A DNA stretch of 33,821 bases from the NCBI GenBank assembly GCA_018780265.1, contig JADMJV010000186.1, forward strand, positions 1-33,821. Reading direction: 5' to 3'. The stretch is from a bacterium (lineage in GTDB: Bacteria > Vulcanimicrobiota > Xenobia > Xenobiales > JADMJV01). A program made the translations under genes and the position numbers. The notes below the pieces were generated by a model. It worked only from the letters and a program-made list of their open reading frames with translations. It did no database searches and had not been told where the DNA came from. Below are positions 1 through 6,902 of the stretch, piece by piece. Every line of letters starts with the position of its first letter. The first letter of the stretch is position 1.

Positions 1-168
1 ACTCTCAACCACCAAATCCAACTTGTGTCGACCGACCTCCTGGCCACAGTAATAGGTGACAACTTCTTTGTCCACCTCGACAAATAGGCCAGCACAAGGG
101 GTGCACAGGCCCGTCGGAGGAAAAGATTCACTACCCAAGCGTCTTGCGGTGTTGATCGCCCAACTGGC
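1..168 (-). CDS. Possible truncated ORF with paired cysteines at the window edge
   Basis: Reading leftward from an in-frame stop at 171-169, the minus strand stays open to the window edge. The peptide contains a CTPC pair, then a YYCG motif about 20 residues later, and it ends in a charged stretch (EVGRHKLDLVVE). The spaced cysteines and the acidic/basic balance look more like a zinc-ribbon segment than random translation. There is no ATG, and the ORF overlaps the plus-strand transposase-like fragment, so at most one of the two is real. The gene would continue to the left of the window. I do not recognise a family. The call is weak. Confidence 0.2.
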
Positions 169-365
169 TCAGGAGAGTCAGGAAGTTAGTCTCGTACTCG
201 ACTAGTTTCACGCGGCTGAGCGAGTCTCCGAACTGTTCGGCTCGCCTTCCCCGGAGACGCTAACCCTGAGCGGTCCAAGGTCACCAGGACCCTCAAGGAT
301 GCCCTGTGGGATGGATTACTCGACGACTTCTTCGCCGCCCTGAACCAACCGGGAGAGGATACATG
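146..365 (+). pseudogene. Decayed transposase-like fragment
   Basis: In one frame the DNA reads QEVSLVLD, an amber stop (203-205), then FHAAERVSELF. The D-[stop]-F-H-A arrangement resembles the Asp-x-x-His-Ala block seen in several DDE transposases. After about position 270 the sensible reading moves to another frame (KVTRTLKDALWDGLLDDFF) and ends at the TGA at 363-365. An internal stop plus a frameshift and no start codon indicate a dead remnant. The assignment to a transposase is inference from this short motif; the exact IS family cannot be told. It lies immediately upstream of the promoter of the large RNA, so it may mark an old insertion point. Confidence 0.25.
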
Positions 366-397
366 ATTAGAGCAGGACTCCACCACCAACCAACCCC

Positions 398-426
398 TTG
401 ACAGGTGATTTCGGGCGGTATATATT
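398..426 (+). promoter_or_regulatory. Near-consensus sigma-70-type promoter of the large RNA
   Basis: The -35 box TTGACA (398-403) is a perfect consensus. A spacer of exactly 17 bases (404-420) follows, then TATATT (421-426) as the -10 box, one mismatch from TATAAT. The expected transcription start is near 432-434. No credible coding sequence follows for about 1 kb, so the promoter most likely drives the structured RNA described next. This is the best-matching promoter I see in the window. Confidence 0.8.
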
Positions 427-456
427 GCGACTCTCGAAGGCAGTAACGACGCCGGC

Positions 457-532
457 GACGCACCGCACCAGCGTTAAGGACGGCGCTCTGACAAGCGACA
501 GAGTCAGGGGTAGCTTGCAAACCACAGCAAGC
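457..532 (+). repeat. RNA module copy 1 (helices C-A-B)
   Basis: Helix C pairs ACGC (458-461) with GCGT (471-474), with an extra G-U pair outside. Helix A pairs CTGAC (488-492) with GTCAG (503-507). Next comes GGGGUA, then helix B pairs GCTTGC (513-518) with GCAAGC (527-532). This is the weakest helix C of the four copies. Its helix B matches that of copy 4. Confidence 0.6.
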
Positions 533-688
533 AGGAGAGTTTCCCCTCCTTCAAGGTGGCGACACGGCTCGCTACAGTGCGGGTGTCCGCGAGGACGCAG
601 TCAGGTCAGGTCAGAGCTTCACCTCTGGATAGGCATGACAAGGATTGACTTCGGTCACCCCCCCCGAGAACGCTGAGAATGGCGGGAG

Positions 689-764
689 TCCTGAGACGGA
701 AGGTAGGCGCTCAGGAAGTTCTGGCGGACTATATCGTCAGGGAAGTCTGTATGCCTGAGCAGAC
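689..764 (+). repeat. RNA module copy 2 (helices C-A-B)
   Basis: Helix C pairs TCCTGAG (689-695) with CTCAGGA (710-716). Helix A, starting at 721, pairs GAC (727-729) with GTC (736-738), and the outer CT pairs with AG after a bulge. Helix B pairs GTCTG (745-749) with CAGAC (760-764). Helix B keeps its position but not its sequence. Helix A here is the most divergent of the four. Confidence 0.5.
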
Positions 765-924
765 GCGTGCGGAGCAACGTCAAATTAGCTCCTGGGCCTA
801 GATGGGTCCTGAGAATCGCAAGGTGAAAGCCTGCGGATGGGAATCGGTAAACGCGCCGAGGAAAATTCGCAGCACTCAGGTGAAAAAGGCATTCTTCGCG
901 AGAAGAGTGAGACCCAATTAGGAG

Positions 925-998
925 CCTGGCTCGGGTAGGGAGGCCAGGGGACACTGTCTCGTCCCGGAGACAGAGGTAGCATGCAGACTTCAGGATGC
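925..998 (+). repeat. RNA module copy 3 (helices C-A-B)
   Basis: Helix C pairs CCTGGC (925-930) with GCCAGG (943-948). Helix A pairs CTGTCTC (954-960) perfectly with GAGACAG (967-973). The linker AGGUA leads to helix B, which pairs GCAT (979-982) with ATGC (995-998). The U-A pair of helix B in copies 1 and 4 is flipped to A-U here. Confidence 0.65.
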
Positions 999-1175
999 AG
1001 TCGGGCGACATCGGCGTCAAGTGATCGAAAGCAGTGTCGTGAGGCTCACATCAATGTGTCGGACCGTAAGGTGAAAAGGACGCGCGGGGAACCAGCGAAA
1101 GTTGGAGAAAGGCGCGCCCAACCGATACGACCATAAAGGGACTTTAGCAATGAAGTATCCCGATGGATGTGGGAG

Positions 1176-1251
1176 CCTGGCCAGGGGACGGCGGCCAGGG
1201 GGCTCTGATTTGGCCTGGATAAATCAGGGGTAGCTTGCAGACCGAGCAAGC
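1176..1251 (+). repeat. RNA module copy 4 (helices C-A-B)
   Basis: Helix C pairs CCTGGCC (1176-1182) with GGCCAGG (1193-1199). Helix A pairs CTGATTT (1205-1211) perfectly with AAATCAG (1221-1227). After GGGUA, helix B pairs GCTTGC (1233-1238) with GCAAGC (1246-1251). The spacing from helix C to helix A (29 nt) is identical to copy 3. Confidence 0.65.
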
Positions 1252-1440
1252 CGTTGAGCTTAGGCAACGTAAGCCACTAGATGGGCGACTAAGAGAGGCC
1301 AAAGCCGGCCTCAGGAACCGCGAGGTGAAACCTCGCCGCAGGAAACTCGCAAGGGTCAAAAGCGGCGCTGGACCTGAGGTGTTGGAGACAGCGCAAGGCG
1401 ATGGGTGTCTGGTAATGTGTGGATGGATACCAGGCGAACG

Positions 1441-1468
1441 AAGCCACTTGAGCAATCAGGTGGCTTTT
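1441..1468 (+). terminator. Intrinsic terminator of the large RNA
   Basis: AAGCCACTTGA (1441-1451) pairs with TCAGGTGGCTT (1456-1466). This gives an 11-bp stem with one G-U pair, closed by the GNRA loop GCAA, and it runs into TTTT and a T-rich tail. It closes the non-coding unit before the membrane-protein gene at 1506. Confidence 0.8.
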
Positions 1469-1505
1469 GTTGTTGTACGCCCACGCGAGACAACCACGAT
1501 GAATC

Positions 1506-3062
1506 ATGGATCTTTTAGGGGGAGGCTTGGGCATACTGGTTCTGATCTGGATCGCGCAGTGGCTGATTCTTTCTCCCCATTTCAGCCTCCCTCCCATGTA
1601 CGATGGCGCCTGGAATTATAGCGATTTGTTGGGAGTTTTGTCGGGTCCGGGGCGACTTTCGGATTCGGTGTTGTCAGGCCACACCACCATGGGCTATGTG
1701 CAGATTTTGCTGTTGAGCCAGCGCTGGGCGCCGGGCAACGTGGCCCTGGTTGGCGTCACCAATTACCTGTTGCTGGCGGCCGCCACCGGCGCCTTCTGGA
1801 GGATTGCCCGGCAACTGTTGACCGGACCCAGGCTGCGATTTGAGGTGGCCGTAACCACCGCATTGTTCGGGCTATCCCCCCTGGTTCTAGCCAATTTGCT
1901 GCATCTGAATTGGGACTTTGGCGTGATGGTTTTCGAGGTTTTGTTTTTGGGCGCCCTGTTGAGCGACCGATTGTGGCTGGCAGGATTGTTCGGACTGATG
2001 ATGGCCTTGAGTAAAGAAAATGGGGCGCCCCTCTATGCTGCGGCGGGGGTGCTCTATGCTGTCATTACTCAGGTGCAGCCCCGTCGACGGGTGGCGCTGC
2101 TATGGCCGTGTTTTGTGTATGCGGGAGCAGTCTATCTGGCTTTTCGGCTGCAGGCAGCCAGACCCAATGGCTACTTGGAACTGGAAATTTATGCCAAGAA
2201 TGGCTGGGCCTTTGTCTACCGAGTTTTTCATTTTGACCCATTCCAGCCAGGAATTCAGAGTTACCTGGCTGACATTTTCGTTTTGAATTTTGCCTGGATT
2301 TTGAGTCTGCCTTTGGCGGGTTTTGTGGGTCTCAGGATTTTGGGGAAAGCCCGGGCTGTGCCCGAACTCGATCAGCCACGGGCTCGGTTCTTGGGGCTGC
2401 TTTTGCTGGTTGTGGTGTATCTGATCACTCGCTATTGCCCTTTTAATAACGTGCGCTATCTGCTGACGGCGGTCCCCCTGGTGATTTTGTTGCAGGTCTA
2501 CAGCCTGATTCGACTGATTGACAATGAGCGCGTCCGGCGCTGCATTCTGGCGGTCTGTCTCGGGTTGATGGTGGCTTCCAATTTTCGCACCCTGGACCCG
2601 GTATCCGGGGCCTTTTTTGGAACGTTTCCTTGGGGTCGGCACTCGTGCTTGCGACTGGCCAGTCTTCTGTCTCCCCATTTGATCGGGCGAGATGAACTGG
2701 TCTACAACCTGGAGTTCCTGCAGTTGGGTCACCTGCAGGATCAAGTTTTCCAAGACATTGGGGTGCGACCGGACACACTGATTTTTGTGTCTCAGGGCGC
2801 GGAATTTTGGATGCCAGGGTGGATCGGAGCGGGCTCCCAACGAACAACGCCGCGCCAGGCCGGCAGCTTTGAGTTTCATTATTGCATCGACCCCCATGGA
2901 CCGGTTGGAACGAGCCCCTTTTACTTCTTGGACTTTCCCAACGTGCCGGTGCATTCTGAATTGAACGTGCTTAAGGGCCGATTTGGCGAGCCAGAGGTCA
3001 GGCTGTATGAGCGGGATGGATACACCTTGCGTCTGTACCGCTGGCTGGGGGGCGCTCGTTAG
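1506..3062 (+). CDS. Polytopic membrane protein, GT-C glycosyltransferase-like
   Basis: The 518-residue product is very hydrophobic, with roughly ten or eleven membrane segments over its first ~370 residues and a soluble C-terminal part of ~150 residues. An N-terminal membrane helix (residues 7-25) is followed by a loop with MYDGAWNYSD (31-40). An acidic residue in this first loop is typical of lipid-linked-sugar glycosyltransferases of the GT-C fold (PMT/ArnT-like). I infer transfer of a sugar from a polyprenyl-phosphate donor to a lipid or protein on the outer face of the inner membrane, but the substrate is unknown and the family match is by topology only. The gene starts 38 bp after the RNA terminator. 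No clear Shine-Dalgarno precedes ATG 1506. It converges with the hydrolase gene and overlaps its 3' end by 4 bp. Confidence 0.7.
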   Translation: MDLLGGGLGILVLIWIAQWLILSPHFSLPPMYDGAWNYSDLLGVLSGPGRLSDSVLSGHTTMGYVQILLLSQRWAPGNVALVGVTNYLLLAAATGAFWRIARQLLTGPRLRFEVAVTTALFGLSPLVLANLLHLNWDFGVMVFEVLFLGALLSDRLWLAGLFGLMMALSKENGAPLYAAAGVLYAVITQVQPRRRVALLWPCFVYAGAVYLAFRLQAARPNGYLELEIYAKNGWAFVYRVFHFDPFQPGIQSYLADIFVLNFAWILSLPLAGFVGLRILGKARAVPELDQPRARFLGLLLLVVVYLITRYCPFNNVRYLLTAVPLVILLQVYSLIRLIDNERVRRCILAVCLGLMVASNFRTLDPVSGAFFGTFPWGRHSCLRLASLLSPHLIGRDELVYNLEFLQLGHLQDQVFQDIGVRPDTLIFVSQGAEFWMPGWIGAGSQRTTPRQAGSFEFHYCIDPHGPVGTSPFYFLDFPNVPVHSELNVLKGRFGEPEVRLYERDGYTLRLYRWLGGAR

Positions 3063-4081
3063 GCCCAGCCCAAGCGTAAGAAAGCCACCAAGCGGGCAGC
3101 CACCACCCAGGTAAAGGGCCAGACTCCCATGGTGTAATGACCGCAGGGCAGCCAGGCGGATCGATAAGGAATCGCCTGGCGGTCGAATTCTCGGTACAGA
3201 TCTTGCGACAGTTCGGGCAGGCATGTTGGATCGTATTTCCCTGAAAACATCAACATGGGACGCCGCTGGCCCTGCAGGCGCGGCACAAAGCTGAGCGGAC
3301 TGATGGGGGCCCAGAAATTGCGCAGTTCTGTCAGGGTCACCTGGTGTTGCAGGACGGCTCGGACATGGGTGGTGGACAGGCCACGCCAGACCACGTCGGC
3401 ATAAAGCGAAGAGATGTGGATGAAGCCGCATTTCGACAATCGGGGGTCGTGAGCCGCCGTTAGAAACCCGAGCAGCGCCCCGATGCAGGTGCCCACCAAG
3501 GCCACGCTCGGATACCCCTGAGCCAGCAGCCAGTCCACGGCGCGGCGCACATCCATGACCCCCTGTCGCGTGGCCGCGATGGTGCGACCGATATTGGCCG
3601 ACACCATGTACTCTGGACGCAACAGGTAAGCCGGTTTGCGCTGGTGATGATAGGGCGGGCTCAGACGCAGCGAGGTGAGTCCGGCCCACTGCAGCAGGCG
3701 ACACAGTCCGACCTGGCTCTCCCACTGGGAGTTGAATTGGGGAAGGACAATCACGGCCATCCCTTTTCGTTGGGAGGACCGGGAGGGGAACAACCGTCCC
3801 CACACGAGGTTGTTCTCAGGATAGGGCGTCCGCAGGGCCGACGGGAACCTCAACACGTGGCCATCGAAATCGAATTGATCGAGTGGGGCCGAAGGGCAAC
3901 TGAAGAAGGCGTCGCTGTTTTTCAACATGCGTCGCGAATAGTCGAGCAGGGCCGCCCGTGGATTGGAGTCCGCGCTCAGCCCCAGGTGCTCGAGGCCCCA
4001 CTCGAAAGGCACGCCGACTCTGCTCTTGTCGCGAGCGCAAAGCTCGACTTCACGACCCTCGATGAATCGCTGCAGGGCCAC
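3059..4081 (-). CDS. Alpha/beta hydrolase with a Cys nucleophile
   Basis: The 340-residue protein has the order expected of an alpha/beta hydrolase. A strand plus oxyanion region (MAVIVLPQFNSQ, ~108-119) is followed by the nucleophile elbow VALVGTCIGA (193-202), an acid candidate in FSGKYDP (Asp284) and the catalytic His in LPCGHYTMG (His315). The nucleophile position is Cys199 (G-T-C-I-G), not the usual Ser; Cys nucleophiles are known in dienelactone hydrolases. The start is GTG 4081, one base after the stop of the upstream ligase gene, so the two are almost certainly translationally coupled. As last gene of the lipid operon it may be a thioesterase, transacylase or lipase acting on the product, but substrate and reaction are not shown by the sequence. 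It resembles ABHD18/DUF2048-like hydrolases in length. Confidence 0.8.
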   Translation of the reverse strand: MALQRFIEGREVELCARDKSRVGVPFEWGLEHLGLSADSNPRAALLDYSRRMLKNSDAFFSCPSAPLDQFDFDGHVLRFPSALRTPYPENNLVWGRLFPSRSSQRKGMAVIVLPQFNSQWESQVGLCRLLQWAGLTSLRLSPPYHHQRKPAYLLRPEYMVSANIGRTIAATRQGVMDVRRAVDWLLAQGYPSVALVGTCIGALLGFLTAAHDPRLSKCGFIHISSLYADVVWRGLSTTHVRAVLQHQVTLTELRNFWAPISPLSFVPRLQGQRRPMLMFSGKYDPTCLPELSQDLYREFDRQAIPYRSAWLPCGHYTMGVWPFTWVVAARLVAFLRLGWA

Positions 4082-4082
4082 C

Positions 4083-6854
4083 TCAGTCTTCTCGTCGCAG
4101 CCGGCGCTCGCTGAGTGCCTCCCCGCAGTGGGCGGCTATGGCCTGTCGCGCCCTCAAAGAGAGGGCGACCACTTCGCTCCAGGTGTTGTTGTCGGCCCGC
4201 ATGGCCGAGCCAATGGTGATTCGGACGCGGCCCGGGCGGGGCACGAACCAACGGCCGGGCATTAAATCGCGCGCTCCGTCTAGCGCCACCGTCACGACGG
4301 GTTGGTCCTCTCGAGCAGCCACGTGAAAAACCCCGAGGGTGAAAGGGCGTAATCCTGGGGCGTGCTCCAGCCCCCCTTCTGGAAAGGCTGCCAGGCAGCC
4401 ACCCTGGCGCAGTATTTGCTGCATGGGATCCAGGTCGAGCGCCTTGCCCCGCTCCACGGCAAGGTATTCCAGCGGCGCCATCAGCGGGCCCAGCGGGCCG
4501 CGCGCGACCCAGGGAGCCACCACAAAATGCAAAGGTTGGGGCCAAGCGGCCAGCAGCAAAAGAGGGTCAAAACGACTGGTGTGGTTGGCCACCACCACGC
4601 AGGCGCCCGTAGTCGGAAGTTCTCCCCGAATTTCAAGCTCGACCCCGGCGCATTTCAGCAGAACCCGGCAGCACTTGGAGGCCAGGCGACGGGCGGCGGG
4701 ACGGTTGAGGCGGCCCGTCAACGCAACCAGGCTGGCCAGACCGACCAGCCCCAACCCCCAGCCGGCGCTGTAGAGGGCGCGTGCGGGCATTGTAAGCAGG
4801 CGACGGCCCTGTCGGGCCAGACCGGAACTGACCAGCGCCAGGGCTTGGGCGGCCGTTCCGCGCCGTTGACCCAGGGTTCCGGCCAGGTAACGATCGCGAC
4901 AGTCGGGGCGTCGGATCTTGCCGCTGGGAGTCTTGGGCACCGAGCCGGGTGGGACCAGCACTACCCGGTCGGGCGCAAGGCCCACTGCCTCCGTGATTTG
5001 GCGTTTTACAGCCGCTTCCAGTCGCTTCTTTTCTTCGGGCTCACGGGCGCGGGTCTCAAGCACCACCACTATCAGTTCGCTGCCACTTTCCTCGTCGGCC
5101 AGAGCAAAGGCCGCCACGCAGCCGCGCCGGACACCCTCAACTGCGAAGGCAGCCTCTTCGATGTCCTCGGCGTGGAGATTGCGACCCGCTTTGAGGATGA
5201 CGTTTTTGTGGCGGCCTACCAGATACAGTTCACCGTCGGCCAGGTAGGCTCGATCCTCGGTATCCACCCAGCCGTGCTTATCCACAATGCGGGCCGTAGC
5301 CTGGGGATTGGCATAGTAACCCCGCAGGCTGGAAGGACCCCGAAACTGCAAGCGGCCCACACGTCGCTCATCGAGTGGCCGGCCGCCCTCGTTAACCACC
5401 CGAATTTCGATTTTATCGAGCGGGCGTCCGCAGGATACCAGTCGAAGCGAATCGTGGCCGGGGCGAGCCGGCCAGGCACGCCCTTCGGCTTCGAGTTGGT
5501 GGCGGTCGACCTCATCGATCAAAGGCAGGCGGCCTACCGGCGGAAAACTCACGGCCAGGGTGGCTTCGGCCAGGCCATAGACGGGCAGGAAAGTCTGGGG
5601 GCGCCACCCATAGGCGGCGAAACGCTCGCTGAAGCGGGTTAAAGTATCGGGCCGGACCGACTCGGCACCGTTAAGGGCTACCCGCCAGGAACTCAGGTCA
5701 AGGCCTTCCAGTTCGCTCTCGGGCAGCTTGCGGGCGCACAGTTCGTAGGCGAAGTTGGGGGCCGCCGAAATACTTCCGCGATACTGGTGGATGGCCCACA
5801 ACCAGCGCGAGGGGCGGGCCAGAAAATCCTGGGGACCCATCAGCACCAGGGGGACACCGTGGTAAATTCCGCCGAGGAAAGCCCCGATCAGGCCCATATC
5901 GTGGTAGAGGGGCAACCAGCTGACGCAAACATCGCTGGGACTCACCTCAAGCCCGCGCCGATAAGCGCGAATGTTGGCCAGTAGATTGTCGTGGCTCAGC
6001 ATAACCCCTTTGGGCAGGCCGGTGCTGCCCGAGGTGTACTGGATCAGGGCGAGCGTCTCCGCGCCGGTCGGCCGGGAGGGGACCGGCGCGTGCCGGACCA
6101 ACTCGCCGGCCGGCACTACGTGGTTCAAAGAGGGCGTGTTCAGATGCAGCAGCCGGGCCGCGGCCAGCATTTGAGGAAAGACCACCAGCACACGAACCCC
6201 GGCGCTTTGCAGGATAGCGCCCTGGCGTCGAACGTGCTCCTCCACCTGATCGGGCCGAAAGGGGGGATAGAGGGGCACGGGAACCGCCCCCAGCATGAGG
6301 GTTCCGAAGAAACTGGCCACAAATTCCGTACCGGTCGGGAGCATGATCCCCACTCGGTCTCCGCTTTGAACCCCGCGTGCGGCCAGACCGCCGGCTGCGG
6401 CACTGGCCTCCTGCACCAGTTGAGCGTAGGTCCGAGTGGCCCGTGGGCGCCCTTCGTCCAACCAGACCAGCACTTCCCGATCCGGTTGGGCGTCGGCTCG
6501 CCGGACCAGCACCTCTACCATGGTTTCGGCGCTGGCCAGGGCCGCTACCGGGCGGGCGCCGGTGAGCTGGCAGGCCTGGGGGACTGGCTGGGCGCTTGCC
6601 TGGCCCTCCAGGATCGCGTAGAGATCGCCGCAGATACGCGCCTGCAAAACAACTTCTCCTTTTAGTCGGGTCTGCAGAGCAACTTCGAGGCGCCGCGTCA
6701 ACTCCAGCCGTTCCAGGCTTCCCAAACCTAGATCGTATTCCAGATGGGCGCTTTCTCCCAGGTTCTCAAAACTGTGCCCCGGATTGAGTTCGCAGGCAAG
6801 TTCTCTGACCACGGCCAGAATGGGGTCCGGCTCTGATTGCATAAGCTTGGCCAC
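4083..6854 (-). CDS. Acyl carrier protein / fatty acyl-AMP ligase / PlsC acyltransferase fusion
   Basis: Three domains lie in one 923-residue chain. Residues 1-85 form an acyl-carrier domain with the phosphopantetheine site in LGLGSLERL (Ser46). Residues ~110-670 form an adenylating enzyme with YTSGSTGLPKG (273-283), LPLYHDMGLIG (314-324, the hallmark of fatty acyl-AMP ligases), VYGLAEATLAVSF, and the C-terminal lysine motif TPSGKIRR. Residues ~735-900 form a PlsC/LPLAT acyltransferase with the H-x4-D motif NHTSRFD (His758, Asp763) and FPEGG (824-828). The chain could activate a fatty acid, load it on its own carrier and transfer it to a hydroxyl acceptor such as a lyso-lipid or glycolipid. 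Start: GTG 6854, with an alternative ATG four codons later. It lies 48 bp behind the permease gene and 1 bp ahead of the hydrolase. Aas enzymes also join ligase and acyltransferase, but in the opposite order and without this carrier. Confidence 0.9.
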   Translation of the reverse strand: MAKLMQSEPDPILAVVRELACELNPGHSFENLGESAHLEYDLGLGSLERLELTRRLEVALQTRLKGEVVLQARICGDLYAILEGQASAQPVPQACQLTGARPVAALASAETMVEVLVRRADAQPDREVLVWLDEGRPRATRTYAQLVQEASAAAGGLAARGVQSGDRVGIMLPTGTEFVASFFGTLMLGAVPVPLYPPFRPDQVEEHVRRQGAILQSAGVRVLVVFPQMLAAARLLHLNTPSLNHVVPAGELVRHAPVPSRPTGAETLALIQYTSGSTGLPKGVMLSHDNLLANIRAYRRGLEVSPSDVCVSWLPLYHDMGLIGAFLGGIYHGVPLVLMGPQDFLARPSRWLWAIHQYRGSISAAPNFAYELCARKLPESELEGLDLSSWRVALNGAESVRPDTLTRFSERFAAYGWRPQTFLPVYGLAEATLAVSFPPVGRLPLIDEVDRHQLEAEGRAWPARPGHDSLRLVSCGRPLDKIEIRVVNEGGRPLDERRVGRLQFRGPSSLRGYYANPQATARIVDKHGWVDTEDRAYLADGELYLVGRHKNVILKAGRNLHAEDIEEAAFAVEGVRRGCVAAFALADEESGSELIVVVLETRAREPEEKKRLEAAVKRQITEAVGLAPDRVVLVPPGSVPKTPSGKIRRPDCRDRYLAGTLGQRRGTAAQALALVSSGLARQGRRLLTMPARALYSAGWGLGLVGLASLVALTGRLNRPAARRLASKCCRVLLKCAGVELEIRGELPTTGACVVVANHTSRFDPLLLLAAWPQPLHFVVAPWVARGPLGPLMAPLEYLAVERGKALDLDPMQQILRQGGCLAAFPEGGLEHAPGLRPFTLGVFHVAAREDQPVVTVALDGARDLMPGRWFVPRPGRVRITIGSAMRADNNTWSEVVALSLRARQAIAAHCGEALSERRLRRED

Positions 6855-6902
6855 AATGTCGACGCACTTTCGACGCCGGTCCGCACCAACTCCTACATGA
6901 GC

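Larger units (their letters stand above)
433..1468 (+). ncRNA. Large structured non-coding RNA with four repeated three-hairpin modules (unknown class)
   Basis: This stretch of about 1,040 nt lies between a near-consensus promoter and an intrinsic terminator and has no ORF with protein-like composition. It is dense in stable hairpins, for example GCGAGG/CCUCGC closed by UGAAA (1321-1336), GAGGCC/GGCCUC (1296-1313), a UGAC-UUCG-GUCA tetraloop (646-657) and CGCGC/GCGCG (1081-1115). Four copies of a hairpin trio (C, A, B) begin near 457, 689, 925 and 1176, so the period is 232-251 nt. Each trio spans 74-76 nt. In every copy helix A starts 29-31 nt after helix C. The stems have different sequences yet stay paired. 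Between trios the motif AGGUGAAA recurs (821, 1069, 1323), and CTAGATGGG occurs twice (798, 1277). The scale recalls large ornate RNAs such as OLE, GOLLD or ROOL, but I do not recognise a known class. RNA status is inferred from architecture and covariation; the transcript ends are predictions. Confidence 0.7.

Noticed and set aside
457..532. The 76-nt hairpin trios as tRNA genes
   Set aside because: The length fits, but there is no acceptor stem, no T-loop GGTTCGANTCC-type sequence and no CCA end.
657..665. Run of eight or nine C bases as a phase-variable tract
   Set aside because: It lies inside the non-coding RNA next to a UUCG hairpin, not in a coding sequence, so length change would not switch a protein.
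433..1468. Reading the 1 kb RNA region as protein-coding, rRNA, tmRNA, RNase P RNA or a CRISPR array
   Set aside because: The ORFs are short and unlike proteins. No rRNA landmarks or tmRNA tag frame were seen. The GGUGAAA and CUAGAUG stretches recall parts of RNase P, but there is no GAGGAAAGUC block and the unit is repeated four times. The repeats are 230-250 nt apart and diverged, unlike CRISPR.
2100..3803. Long minus-strand ORF of 567 codons across the GT-C-like gene
   Set aside because: It is antisense to two well-supported genes, is rich in Gln, Pro, Arg and His as expected of a shadow frame, and has no recognisable domain.
4362..5642. Plus-strand ORF of 426 codons opposite the acyl-AMP ligase
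   Set aside because: Antisense shadow of a clear three-domain enzyme; no motif and low-complexity composition.
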